A DNA stretch of 64,000 nt from CBDATA01 sp965215615. GTDB taxonomy: Bacteria; Acidobacteriota; Vicinamibacteria; Marinacidobacterales; Marinacidobacteraceae. Shown here one piece after another: positions 27,320 to 36,374 of this stretch. The notes beneath the pieces were generated by a model. The model was not told the origin of the DNA and ran no database searches. It saw nothing but the letters and a program-made list of their open reading frames with translations. Both the position numbers and the translations under genes were made by a program. Location: positions 1,364,001 through 1,428,000 of the forward strand of contig OZ244068.1 of assembly GCA_965215615.1 (NCBI GenBank). Reading direction: 5' to 3'. Numbering within the stretch: the stretch's first letter is position 1; each line of letters opens with the position of its first letter.

Positions 27320-28138
27320 TCAGTGCATCATTCCGTAGATGACGTAGTTGACGCCCAGCTTGAACGCCTCGTTGGTCAGATCCACCGGCCAGTAGCCGCT
27401 GCCCGACCACTCCCAGTAATCGCCGATGTCGTGGTTGTAGTTGGCGATCACCATGAGTCGCCCCTCGGGGTCGTTGTCCTCGAAGTAGCCGTAATAGATC
27501 GGGACCAGATCGGGCCGGCCGATGTGTTCGAAGTCGAGTGTTTCGATGTGGAAGAAGGAATCGAACACCGGATGGGTGACATCCAGTTCCACGAGGTCAT
27601 GTCCGGGAAGCACCCGCTCCATCTGGACGATGAAGTTGCCGAGGTGTCCCTGAACGAAGTCGTCCACCACCAGAAAGCCGCCTTTGAGGAGCCAGGCGCG
27701 CAGGTTCTCGGCTTCCTGTTCGCTCGGGTGCCAGAAACCCGGCTCGCACAAATACGCCCAGGGCCTCTGGAAGAGCTCCGCCTCGTTCAGCGACCAGATG
27801 TCCGATCCGGTCTCGTGGAGCGGCAAGGAGGTGTATTCCCCGAGGATGCGCGAGAGGTTTTCCTCGCCCCAGGGGTAGTCGTGGTTCCACTTCAGGTCGA
27901 GATTCCAGTAGAAGGGGCCGCGCCGGTAGCGGGGAGGCTCGAAACGGATCCTGACGAACGAAAACCGGTGGTCGTAGGGGGTGTTCCGGTAATCGAGCGG
28001 CAGTTCGACGGCGTTCGGGTCCGGGCGGAAGGTGGCTTTCAGGCGGTCGTCGGGAAAGTTGCCGAGGGTCCGGGCACCCACGAGCGCCGCGAAGAGCCCG
28101 AGCAGCAGCGCCGCGCCGGCAAATACCCTGCGATTCAT
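27320..28138 (-). CDS. DUF4159 protein 1 (exported)
   Basis: 272 residues from the ATG at 28138, overlapping the upstream stop (ATGA). A signal peptide or anchor (about 1-22, AGAALLLGLFAALVGA) leads into a DUF4159 domain with the family block LLKGGFLVVDDF and the C-terminal NEAFKLGVNYVIYGMMH. The fold is like a glutamine-amidotransferase (flavodoxin-like) without an evident catalytic Cys. It is a paralogue of the first gene of this operon (33891-34769). Function is unknown; DUF4159 genes are regular companions of MoxR/VWA sets. A start at 28483 would overlap the whole upstream gene end and was rejected. Confidence 0.85.
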   Translation of the reverse strand: MNRRVFAGAALLLGLFAALVGARTLGNFPDDRLKATFRPDPNAVELPLDYRNTPYDHRFSFVRIRFEPPRYRRGPFYWNLDLKWNHDYPWGEENLSRILGEYTSLPLHETGSDIWSLNEAELFQRPWAYLCEPGFWHPSEQEAENLRAWLLKGGFLVVDDFVQGHLGNFIVQMERVLPGHDLVELDVTHPVFDSFFHIETLDFEHIGRPDLVPIYYGYFEDNDPEGRLMVIANYNHDIGDYWEWSGSGYWPVDLTNEAFKLGVNYVIYGMMH

Positions 28139-30594
28139 GAGCCAGAATCCGCCAGTTCCCGCAAGAGCCCGAGAGCCTCGTCGTAGGTGGGAGCGATTTC
28201 GAGCGCTTCGAGAACCCGCCGCCGCGCTGCCTTTCGGTCTCCGCTGCGATCGAGCGCCGCCGCGAGGCGATAGAGCGCTCCGGCGCGGTCGGGCGGGTCG
28301 GTCGCGAGCACGGCGCGTCGTTCCCGGATTTCGCCCTCGGGTTCGCCGAGCTCCTGGTAGAGGTCGGCGAGGCGTTCGTGCGGGTCCCGGTTCATCGGCC
28401 AGGCGAAAAGCCCGGCTTCGAGTGCTTCGGCCGCGCCGGGAAGATCGCCGCCTTCTTCCCGCAACCTGGCGAGCCGCAGCCACCCTTCGTGATCCGCCGG
28501 AGCCCGGGTCAGGTGTTCTTCCAGCGCGGCGATCGCCTTCTCCCTTCGTCCGGCCCGCTCGTGGATGCGCGAAAGCGCGGGGGAAGCGCCGTCGAGCCCT
28601 CCGTAGTCGGGAGCGATCCGGTGCGCCTGTTCGAGAAAGGGAAGCGCTTCCGCGTCCCGCCCCCGGGATTCGAGCGCGCCACCCACCCGAAGCTGAAGCG
28701 GGAAATTCTCCGGAGCGTCTTCCGCCTGACGGATCAGCTCCGGAAGCGGCGCGGAATCGGGGAGCGGCGCGAGACCCTTCGCACCGTCGCCGAAACGGAT
28801 CCGGAGCGCGGCGGTGATCTCTTCGTCGAGCGTGCCGAGCGGCGTGTCGAGGGTCGCGGGGAGGATTTCGCGGCTGCTCTCCCCGCGGGAGAAGCCGTCG
28901 AGCATCGAGAGCAGAAAGGAGAAACCGTGCGCCGACTCCATGTGTTCCAGAACGAGCGAGGAATGGTAGTAGGAGACGGCGACCTGTCCCGGCCAGGCAG
29001 GGCGCAGGAACCCCTCATCCAGATCGCCCAGCGGAAGCAGCCGCCCTTCGCCGAGCGCCCGGTAAAAAGCGAGCGGCGCGCCGTCCCCGAACCGCTGCCG
29101 TTCCTCGATCTGGCTCATGCCCTCGGTGAACCAGCGCGGCACCCGGTTGCCGGTGAGCCCCATGGTCACGGTATGGGCGAGCTCGTGCCAGAGCGTGGAC
29201 AGCCAGTGGTATTCGCCGACCCGGCGCGCCGAGGGGGATTCGAGCGCGATGGTGTTCCCGAAGCAGACCCCGTGCGCTCCGAGGCCGGTCATCCCCACGG
29301 TTCGCACCGAAAAATCCGCCGAGCGGTCATAGATCTCGATCCGGATGGTTCCGTCCGGTTCGAAGCGGTACCGCTCCCGAAAGGAATCGAGCGCTTCGTG
29401 CGACACCCTTTCGAGATAGGGAAGCAACAGATCCGCCTCGGACGGCGGCAGCACGAATTCGAAAGGAGGAGAAGGGACGACCCGGAAATCGTCCAGTTCA
29501 TCCAGCAGATCCAGGGTGTTCTTGACCAGGACATCGAAGGGATCACGAGCGAAGGCGGATTCGAGCGAAGCGCGTCCCGCTTCCATCGCCCCGAGGCGCA
29601 ACTGATTGATTCCGAGCAGCTTTCGCGCGGCGACCGATTCCGGAGCCCTCGCGAGGGCCTGTTCGGCGCGCTCTGCCGCCTCCCGGTAGCGCCTCGTGCG
29701 TTCCGCCGCGAAGCCAACGCCGAGATCGAGTCGCGGATCGCCGGGGAAAGAGGCAAAAAAGCGCTCCGCGATCGCCTCCGAGCCTTCGGAATCATCGGCC
29801 AGGAAGAGCGCCGCGGCATAGGCACCGAAAGCATCGGGGGATTCGGGCAGATCCGCGACTCCTGCCTTCGCCGCTTCGAGCGCCGCTTCGGTGTTGTCTG
29901 CTTCGAGGAGACGCACCACCCGAAGCGCCCGCGCCCCGGGGTGTCTTGGGTTTATTTCGAGCGCGGCTTCGAGCGGATCCTGCTCTCCCCCACCGCCGAT
30001 GCGGGCGATTCCCATCAGCGCCCGGGCATCCCGGGGGTCGGTTTCGAGAACTCCGGCGAACTCTCGGGCGGCTTCGGCCGCGTTCCCTTTGTCAGCCAGA
30101 AGCTCCGCCGCCAAAAGGCGGGGCAGACGCTCCTCGGGTGCGAGGGCGCGAGCCTCGTCGAAGACCGCGAGCGCCTCCCGGACAAACCCGCTGCCGAGGT
30201 GTCCGAGCCCGACGAGCGCCCGGCCGACCGAAACGAGCGCCATCGCGGTCATCTGGCCGGGAGGTGTCCGGTCGTGGATCGCGAGGATCTCCTCGAACCG
30301 CCCGGCAGCATCCTCCCCGCGGCGTGCCGCGATGCCGGCGAGTTCGACCTCCGCTTCCAGTCGGATTTCGTTTTCCGCGGGAAGCCCGGCCCCCTCGATC
30401 CGGCGAAGCAGCGGGAGTGCCTTTTCGTCCTCGCCGATTTCGAGATGAACCCGGGCCTGGGCGAGCCACCCCCGCGGAGTTTCCTCTCCGGCTGCGGCCT
30501 CGATGGCTTCTTCGTACCGACCCGCTCGCCGGAGCGTCTCCGAAAGGTCGGATGCCGACTGGGCAAGCCCGAAGACGACGAGGAGCGCGAGCAT
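28135..30594 (-). CDS. TPR protein with peptidase-MA-like metalloprotease domain
   Basis: 819 residues. A signal peptide (LALLVVFGLAQS) is followed by about 300 residues of TPR-like helix pairs (DLSETLRRAGRYEEAIEAA, repeated SP.A.A/LG patterns), a gluzincin-like domain with zinc site LWHELAH (H470, E471, H474) and the third ligand candidate E491 in RWFTEG, then another TPR block (about 600-815). This matches the peptidase-MA family, which sits between TPRs in several phyla. It is probably a periplasmic protease or protein-binding scaffold. It overlaps both neighbours by one to four bases. Which proteins it cuts is unknown. Confidence 0.85.
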   Translation of the reverse strand: MLALLVVFGLAQSASDLSETLRRAGRYEEAIEAAAGEETPRGWLAQARVHLEIGEDEKALPLLRRIEGAGLPAENEIRLEAEVELAGIAARRGEDAAGRFEEILAIHDRTPPGQMTAMALVSVGRALVGLGHLGSGFVREALAVFDEARALAPEERLPRLLAAELLADKGNAAEAAREFAGVLETDPRDARALMGIARIGGGGEQDPLEAALEINPRHPGARALRVVRLLEADNTEAALEAAKAGVADLPESPDAFGAYAAALFLADDSEGSEAIAERFFASFPGDPRLDLGVGFAAERTRRYREAAERAEQALARAPESVAARKLLGINQLRLGAMEAGRASLESAFARDPFDVLVKNTLDLLDELDDFRVVPSPPFEFVLPPSEADLLLPYLERVSHEALDSFRERYRFEPDGTIRIEIYDRSADFSVRTVGMTGLGAHGVCFGNTIALESPSARRVGEYHWLSTLWHELAHTVTMGLTGNRVPRWFTEGMSQIEERQRFGDGAPLAFYRALGEGRLLPLGDLDEGFLRPAWPGQVAVSYYHSSLVLEHMESAHGFSFLLSMLDGFSRGESSREILPATLDTPLGTLDEEITAALRIRFGDGAKGLAPLPDSAPLPELIRQAEDAPENFPLQLRVGGALESRGRDAEALPFLEQAHRIAPDYGGLDGASPALSRIHERAGRREKAIAALEEHLTRAPADHEGWLRLARLREEGGDLPGAAEALEAGLFAWPMNRDPHERLADLYQELGEPEGEIRERRAVLATDPPDRAGALYRLAAALDRSGDRKAARRRVLEALEIAPTYDEALGLLRELADSGS

Positions 30595-31553
30595 CAGCCC
30601 GGTGGCTCCCGAAGCGCCGCGATCTGCTCGCCGAGCTCCGCGATCCGCAGCAGGAGCGCTTCGAGCCGGTCGAAGTACTCGGCTTCCTCGAATTCCTCGC
30701 GGATGGCCCGGAGCGCATCCACGCGGGCCACTAGTTCATCCCGCTCCCGGATCCGTTCCCGGAGTTCCTCGCTGGCTCCGATCCGGTCCGGTTCTCCGAA
30801 CGGGTGGGTGCGGGCGGCGAGCGCTCCGTCGGCCGCTTCGGCCGATCCCGGCAGGTCGCTCCCCACCCCGTCCCCGTCGTCGTCGAGCAGCGGGTGCTCG
30901 GTCATGAGCAGCCCGGCATCCCGGTATTCGCGCTCGGTCCCGACGCGGGCGAACTCGAACGCCTCGAGAATCGAAATCCGGCCGTCCCGGTTCCGGTCGG
31001 CGGCGGCATTTTCCCCGGAAGCGGAAAACGCCCGGACGAAATGCCCGGCGAACCGGGTGGCCCCGGTTTCGTGTTCCCGGCTCGCGGCGAGGACCACCCG
31101 GCCGGGCGCGGAAAGCGCCGGAAGGAAAGCACCGGACGCGCTCCCGAGGTGCGCCACCGTGACCGGAGCACCTTCGAATCGGGCGAGCATCGCATCGAGT
31201 GCTTCGGGCGAGATATCCGGGCCGGGCAGATGGAACCGGGCCCCCTGGCCGGTCACGCTTCCGTGGCCGATGAGCAGCAAGAAGAGTCCCGCCTCCGGGT
31301 CCGGAGCGGCCTGGAGCTCCGAGCGAATCATCTCCGAAGTGCTTCTGCCCGCCGGTTCGCAGGGGCTATCCGGCACCCCTTTTTCCGGAACCCGCTCCAG
31401 CAGGACTCGTACCCGGGGAGGAGTCTCTCCGTTTCCGAACGCCGCCCGGCAAAGCTCCCCGGCCCAACCGGCGAATCGTTCGCGATAAGTCGCATCGCCT
31501 CCCACTCCGGCCACGATCAGCACCGACGGGATCAGCACCCCGAGAGCGGTCAC
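30594..31553 (-). CDS. Caspase/C13-fold protein lacking the catalytic Cys, with EF-hand-like loops
   Basis: 319 residues if started at GTG 31553, which overlaps the upstream stop (GTGA) and has GGGGG nearby; ATG codons at 31565 and 31583 are alternatives. The N-terminus is hydrophobic (VLIPSVLIVAGVGG). A caspase-like core shows the His motif LLIGHGS, but where Cys is expected the sequence is HLGSASGAF, with no Cys. I recall a bacterial group of C13-like proteins with this SASG variant, so the loss is probably old. Two acidic loops resemble Ca-binding EF-hands: DRNRDGRISILEAF and DDDGDGVGS. A Glu/Arg coiled coil closes the protein. Likely a binding or regulatory protein rather than a protease. 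Confidence 0.7.
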   Translation of the reverse strand: MTALGVLIPSVLIVAGVGGDATYRERFAGWAGELCRAAFGNGETPPRVRVLLERVPEKGVPDSPCEPAGRSTSEMIRSELQAAPDPEAGLFLLLIGHGSVTGQGARFHLPGPDISPEALDAMLARFEGAPVTVAHLGSASGAFLPALSAPGRVVLAASREHETGATRFAGHFVRAFSASGENAAADRNRDGRISILEAFEFARVGTEREYRDAGLLMTEHPLLDDDGDGVGSDLPGSAEAADGALAARTHPFGEPDRIGASEELRERIRERDELVARVDALRAIREEFEEAEYFDRLEALLLRIAELGEQIAALREPPG

Positions 31554-33868
31554 GGAAGCCCCCATCGGTGACGCAGGATCCATTCGCCACCGAGCAGGGC
31601 GAAGATGAGGAAGAAGAACATCGGGACGAACGCCAGGTCGCGCCGCTCGGTAACGGTGACCCCGGTATCGGCCACCCGCAGGTGTTCGACGACCTGCTCC
31701 GCTTCCTCCGGCCGGAACACCCGCCCGCCGGTAGCTTCGGCGATCCGGGTCAGGAGTCCGCGATCCGCTTCGGCATCGAAGTATTCGTCCGTGACGGCAC
31801 CGGAGCGGAACCAGGTCGTCGCAACCGGTGTCTCCCCCTCTCCACCGAGCGCCCGGACTTCCACCAGATGGACTCCCGCCGCGCTTCCCCGGAAGAATCC
31901 TGCGTATTCCCCGTCCCGGTTGCCCGTCCAGGTGAGCGGCACGAGTTCACGCCCGCCGTCCGGCCGCTCGATGGTGGCTTCCACCACCGCATCGTTGATT
32001 TCGAGGAAGCGCTCGTCACGAACGGTCGCGGTGATCCGCACTTCCTCTCCGGGCGGCGCTTCTTCGGGGTCGGCGGCAGCTTCGATGCGGGAGGGAGTCT
32101 CGGCCACCAGCCAGCGGAGGAGCCGTCGCCAGAGGACTTCGTGGGTGTCGTCCTCGAGGGGTATGGAGGCGTGCATCTGCCAGAGCCAGAGATCCTGCAC
32201 CGTCAGGCTCGCTGCCCGGCCCCGGCCGAAACGCTGGTAGAGAAGCACCGGCTCCGGCGTGCCGCTTCCGGTGGCGGTCCCCTCGAGCAGCACCACCGCG
32301 CCCGGTTTGGCGGTTCCCGGCCGGTTGACCGAGGAGAGCGGTGGGAGCTCCCGGTAGCGGGCCAGATTCCGCTCCGGGTCCGGTTCCAGCCGCGCGACCG
32401 GGTGGAGGCTCCCGGCGCGGCTCGGAAGCACCTGGATCTCGCGGAAAACCGGCGTGGCACCGCCCGGAATCGCCGCGTCTTCCGGAATCTCGGGAAGCGC
32501 AACCGGCAGCACCTCGGCGATCGGAGTGTCCCGGTACCCCCCTTCGCCGAAGCTCGATCCCCCGCCGAGAGTGAGCAGGCCGCCGCCACGAACCGCCACC
32601 AGATCGCGCAACATGTTCATCTGTTCCTGGGTGAAGAACCCCGCCTCCACGCTCCCGAGGATCACCGCGTCGTAGCGATAGAGCTCCTCCCGGGAATCGG
32701 GGAACCCGCCCGCGAGTTCCTCGGCGCTGTCCATGTCCACCCGGTAGAACTTGCCTTCCGCCGTCCGGACCATCCCCGCGATCCGCAGCTCGGGATCCTC
32801 CCGGACCGCCCGGCGAAGGAACTTGAACTCGAAGCGGGGCTGCCCTTCGAAGTAGAGCACGCTCACCGGGCGGGTTTCGACTTCGAGCAGTCGCTCCCGC
32901 TCGTTGTTGCGGGTCAGCATTTCCCCCGGAAAAGGAGCCACCCGAAACCGCAGTTGCCGGACTCCCGCCTCCTCGGCCGGCGCGAGCACGGTGGCGGTGG
33001 TCTCGAAGTCGTTTTCCTCGATGCGGATGGTGCGGGTCGCTGCGATCCGGCCCTCGTCGAGCACTTCGAGTCGCGCCGTCTCGCCGGCGAGCCCCCGCGC
33101 CCGCAGCGGGATGTGGATCTCCATGCGGGAACCCCGGAGGACGCGTTCGGGAAGCTCCGGGGCCCCCACCGCCAGATCCCGGTCGAAGGATTCCTCGCCG
33201 AGCATCACCGGATAGACCGGTGTTCCGCTTTCCCGGAGCGCGAGAAGTGCTTCCTCCATCCGGTCGGGATTGCTTGAAGTCATGGTATCCGCGCCGTCGG
33301 TGAGCAGGACCACCCCGGCGAGGCGTCCGAAAGGGGCTCCTTCGATCGCCGCCGAGAGCGCCCGGGCGAGGTCCGTCCGGGCACCCCCGAATGCAAGCTC
33401 CCCGGCGTTCTCGATGCGTCGGACCTCATCGGAGAAGCGGAAGAGCCGGGTCACGAAGAGTTCGGAAAGACCCCTTCCGAGCCCGCCGGAAGCGTCGGTC
33501 TCTTCCGGGAATTCCGAAAGCAGGAAGTCACCGCGCCGCGCCTCGCCGCCATCCTGATCGGCGATCTGCATGCTCGCCGAGTCGTCGAGCAGCACCACCA
33601 CCACGTTGTCCTGGGGAACGACCGTGGAGAGCACGAGCTCCGGCCCGAGCAGGCACAGGACGACGAGCGTGAGAACCGCGCCGCGAAGCCCGGCGATCAG
33701 GGCGCGTCGTTTGTTTTCGAGGCGGCCGGTGCCGAAGAGGCGGTAGGCACCCCAGCCGAGCGCGCCTCCGAGCAGCGGGATCAGGAGCCAGGGAACCGGA
33801 AGCTCCAGCGAGCCTTCCCGGAACGCGATCCACGGACTGCCGAGCAGCCACTCGGCAAAAGCGTGCAT
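31550..33868 (-). CDS. Membrane-bound VWA protein with GATase1-like domain
   Basis: 772 residues. N-terminal membrane helices (about 25-45 and 60-80) lead to a VWA domain with the metal site LLDDSASM. A beta-rich middle comes next (GETARLEVLDEGR), then a glutamine-amidotransferase-like domain recognisable by VLYFEGQPRFEFKFLRRAV and AVRGGGLLTLGGGSSFGEGG, and a C-terminal membrane helix (VPMFFFLIFALLGGEWIL). Proteins of this make-up occur with MoxR sets in Acidobacteriota and Planctomycetota. It follows the DUF4159 gene by 22 bases and overlaps the caspase-fold gene. Probably a second VWA partner of the MoxR ATPase. Confidence 0.85.
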   Translation of the reverse strand: MHAFAEWLLGSPWIAFREGSLELPVPWLLIPLLGGALGWGAYRLFGTGRLENKRRALIAGLRGAVLTLVVLCLLGPELVLSTVVPQDNVVVVLLDDSASMQIADQDGGEARRGDFLLSEFPEETDASGGLGRGLSELFVTRLFRFSDEVRRIENAGELAFGGARTDLARALSAAIEGAPFGRLAGVVLLTDGADTMTSSNPDRMEEALLALRESGTPVYPVMLGEESFDRDLAVGAPELPERVLRGSRMEIHIPLRARGLAGETARLEVLDEGRIAATRTIRIEENDFETTATVLAPAEEAGVRQLRFRVAPFPGEMLTRNNERERLLEVETRPVSVLYFEGQPRFEFKFLRRAVREDPELRIAGMVRTAEGKFYRVDMDSAEELAGGFPDSREELYRYDAVILGSVEAGFFTQEQMNMLRDLVAVRGGGLLTLGGGSSFGEGGYRDTPIAEVLPVALPEIPEDAAIPGGATPVFREIQVLPSRAGSLHPVARLEPDPERNLARYRELPPLSSVNRPGTAKPGAVVLLEGTATGSGTPEPVLLYQRFGRGRAASLTVQDLWLWQMHASIPLEDDTHEVLWRRLLRWLVAETPSRIEAAADPEEAPPGEEVRITATVRDERFLEINDAVVEATIERPDGGRELVPLTWTGNRDGEYAGFFRGSAAGVHLVEVRALGGEGETPVATTWFRSGAVTDEYFDAEADRGLLTRIAEATGGRVFRPEEAEQVVEHLRVADTGVTVTERRDLAFVPMFFFLIFALLGGEWILRHRWGLP

Positions 33869-33890
33869 CCGATTCGACAGCCTGCCGCCG

Positions 33891-34769
33891 TCAGTGGGTC
33901 ATCGCGTAGATGATGAAGTTCACCCCCATTTCATACGCGTAGTTGGAGAAATGCAGGGGATACCAGGGGTTTTCCGCCCATTCCCAGGCATCACCGAGAT
34001 CGGTGTTCCAGTTGATGACCACCATCAACCGGCGATCTTCGTCGAAGATGCCACGCACCGCCGGGGTGTAGCCATCGCGCTCCCAGGTCGGCCCGCCGCG
34101 AATCCCCTGCCCCACGTTGGGGACCTGGACGATCTCGTCCACGTGGTAGAAGGAGCGGAAGATGGGGTGGCTGACCGGGACATCCTCGATGGGGTATTCG
34201 GGGAGAACCCGGCTCATCTCGTGGGCGAAGTTCGCCCATTCGGCGGAGCCCCAGAAGTCGTCCACCACCAGGAAACCGCCGGAAAGCAGGTAGCGACGCA
34301 GCCCCGCGACCTCGGCTTCGCTCATCGCCATGTATCCCACTTCCACCGTGTACAGGAACGGGAAACGGCCGATTTCGGGATCGGTCAGGAGAACGCGGTT
34401 CTCGAGCGCGTAGGCATCGAGATTGGTCAGCCGGCGGACACCGATCAGGAATTGCCGGTCGGCTTTCGGATAGTCCACGTGCCATCCGCGCCATCCGTAT
34501 CCGGAGTAGGCGGCCCTCGTGAAGTAGAAGTCGTGCCCGGCGCGCCGGAGATCGCGATGGCGGGGATCCCCGACCGGGTCACCGGTGGCTTCCCGGAGCA
34601 TCTCCCGCAGCCGGTCCGCGGTGAATTCCTGGGCGCGCTGACGGGCTTGCAGGTGCGAATCGGGAAGACCGGATTCGGAAAGACTCGGTGGTGCCGTCCC
34701 TTTGCCATCGCCGGCGAGGGAGAGCAGCAAACCACCGGCTGCCCCGAGAAGGAAGACCCGACCCGCCAT
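33891..34769 (-). CDS. DUF4159 protein 2 (exported), first gene of the operon
   Basis: 292 residues. Signal peptide (VFLLGAAGGLLLSLAGDG) then a DUF4159 domain with LLSGGFLVVDDFWGSAEW and a C-terminal NYAYEMGVNFIIYAMTH, clearly paralogous to the protein at 27320-28138. TACGCT ends six bases before the ATG and there is no ribosome binding site, so the operon may start with a leaderless message. It heads nine genes reading leftward to 19933. Confidence 0.88.
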   Translation of the reverse strand: MAGRVFLLGAAGGLLLSLAGDGKGTAPPSLSESGLPDSHLQARQRAQEFTADRLREMLREATGDPVGDPRHRDLRRAGHDFYFTRAAYSGYGWRGWHVDYPKADRQFLIGVRRLTNLDAYALENRVLLTDPEIGRFPFLYTVEVGYMAMSEAEVAGLRRYLLSGGFLVVDDFWGSAEWANFAHEMSRVLPEYPIEDVPVSHPIFRSFYHVDEIVQVPNVGQGIRGGPTWERDGYTPAVRGIFDEDRRLMVVINWNTDLGDAWEWAENPWYPLHFSNYAYEMGVNFIIYAMTH

Positions 34770-34840
34770 CTGGCTAGCGTACCGCGCCCGGCCCGCTGGT
34801 ACGATTCCGGCGCGAGTTTTCGCCCGAAGGAGAGTTTTCC
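34770..34840. promoter_or_regulatory. Divergent promoter region, MoxR-VWA operon / peroxidase
   Basis: 71 bases. Minus-strand TACGCT (34781-34776) sits six bases from the DUF4159 start. Plus-strand TACGAT (34800-34805) would give the peroxidase gene a ~30-base leader with GGAG at 34828-34831. Positions of -35 boxes are not clear. Confidence 0.4.
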
Positions 34841-35920
34841 ATGCGTTTCCGGCTTCCCCTCGGGGGGATCGAGCTGATTGGTTTCCCCGTTGCGTTCCTT
34901 GTTGCGTGCGGCGGCGAGTCGCCCCCGGCGGTGATGCCGGATGCCCCCGCGCCCTTCACCCCCGGCCCTCCATCCGATTTCCAGTCGCCGGAGATTCCCG
35001 CCGACAACCCGCAAACTCCGGAAAAGGTGGCGCTCGGGAAGCAGCTCTACTTCGATGCCCGCCTTTCGGGTGACGGATCGCGTTCCTGCTATTCCTGTCA
35101 CCTCGTGGAAAACGGCCTCACCGACGGATTGCCGACCGCGATCGGAGCCTTCGAGCGCGAACTCCCCCGCTCCAGCCCGACTCTCTGGAACATCGCCTAC
35201 CACACGCAGTTCTACTGGGACGGCCGCAGCGATTCGCTGGAATCCCAGGCACTCGCCGCCTGGACCGGCGGAAACATGGGAGCCGATGCCGGGGAAATCG
35301 TCGCGATGCTGAACGGGATCGAGGGCTACCGGACCCAGTTCGAGTCGGTGTTCGGCGGCCCCGCCACTCCGGAGAACGTGGTCATGGCCATCGCCGCTTT
35401 CGAGCGGGATTCCATCTACTGCGGGGATTCCGCGTACGACCGCTGGCGCCGGGGAGAGGCGGACGCGATCTCCGAAGCGGCCATGCGCGGCGCGGAACTC
35501 TTCACGGCCGGAGCCGGTTGCGCGGGCTGCCACAGCGGAGTTCTCTTCACCGACATGAAGTTCCACAACGTGGGGATCGGCATGGACGGCGAGGACCCCG
35601 ACCTCGGGCGCGGCGCGGTGACCGATGTCGACGAGTGCAGCACGACCGGGGATGAACCCTGTCAGGGAACCTTCAAGACCCCCACCCTCCGCGACATCAC
35701 GAGGAGCGCTCCGTATTTCCATGACGGAAGCGTGGCCACCCTGCGGGAGGCGGTGGAGATCATGGCGGGCGGCGGCATCCCGAACCCGTATCTCGACACC
35801 GACGAACTCATGGATCGGGACCTCGACGAAGCCCAGATAGACGACCTGATCGCCTTCCTCGGGACGCTCGATTGCGAGCACGGCGCGGAGATTTTCTCGA
35901 TGCCCGAGCTTCCGGAATAG
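34841..35920 (+). CDS. Di-haem cytochrome c peroxidase / MauG-family lipoprotein
   Basis: 359 residues. A lipobox (FLVAC, Cys23) predicts a lipid-anchored periplasmic protein. Two c-type haem sites are present: CYSCH (C83, C86, H87) and CAGCH (C227, C230, H231). The conserved blocks RSSPTLWNIAYHTQFYWDGR and FKTPTLRDITRSAPYFHDG are those of bacterial cytochrome c peroxidases and MauG-like enzymes, and the closing helix (LIAFLGTLDC) fits. Bacterial members reduce hydrogen peroxide with electrons from small cytochromes or oxidise other substrates; which applies here cannot be told. The ATG has GGAG nine bases upstream. Confidence 0.92.
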   Translation: MRFRLPLGGIELIGFPVAFLVACGGESPPAVMPDAPAPFTPGPPSDFQSPEIPADNPQTPEKVALGKQLYFDARLSGDGSRSCYSCHLVENGLTDGLPTAIGAFERELPRSSPTLWNIAYHTQFYWDGRSDSLESQALAAWTGGNMGADAGEIVAMLNGIEGYRTQFESVFGGPATPENVVMAIAAFERDSIYCGDSAYDRWRRGEADAISEAAMRGAELFTAGAGCAGCHSGVLFTDMKFHNVGIGMDGEDPDLGRGAVTDVDECSTTGDEPCQGTFKTPTLRDITRSAPYFHDGSVATLREAVEIMAGGGIPNPYLDTDELMDRDLDEAQIDDLIAFLGTLDCEHGAEIFSMPELPE

Positions 35921-35933
35921 GATTCCCGCCGCC

Positions 35934-36236
35934 ATGAACCTGAACTTCAACGGCGGGGGAACCCGCTGGACCGGAACCGCCGAAGTCGCAGAAAAAGACG
36001 AAAAGGACAAGCACCAGCCGTGGCGCGCGACGCTGCGGCCGGAAAACGGCGAGCAGGTCGAGGGCCATTTCCTCGTGACCGATCTTGCCGCCGAAGCAGC
36101 CGAAAAAGACGGAGACTCCGATTCCCGGCTCGGGACCGCGTTCTCGCGGGCGATCATCGCGGAGCTCGCGATGCGCCGGTTGAAGTCGGGCTTCCGGTTC
36201 GTCGTGGACCATCGCTGGGTGGAGGGCTACGAGTAG
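35934..36236 (+). CDS. Hypothetical protein, 100 residues
   Basis: 100 residues, not recognised. Starts 14 bases after the peroxidase gene, so probably in the same transcript. It is rich in charged residues (AEVAEKDEKDKHQPW, AEKDGDSDSR), has no signal peptide or membrane helix, and ends VDHRWVEGYE. The shape suggests a small cytoplasmic protein. No motif supports a function. Confidence 0.6.
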   Translation: MNLNFNGGGTRWTGTAEVAEKDEKDKHQPWRATLRPENGEQVEGHFLVTDLAAEAAEKDGDSDSRLGTAFSRAIIAELAMRRLKSGFRFVVDHRWVEGYE

Positions 36237-36374
36237 TTTTTCGGGTTGCTCCCTGGGTTTTCTTCCAGCGGAGTGCCCGGCCAGGACTCCTGGTGAGGGC
36301 GCTAGAATCCCGCCGGGGATAGGGTCGGGACAGTACGTGACCGGAGAAAGATTTGGTGATCGCCCCCCGTCCGT

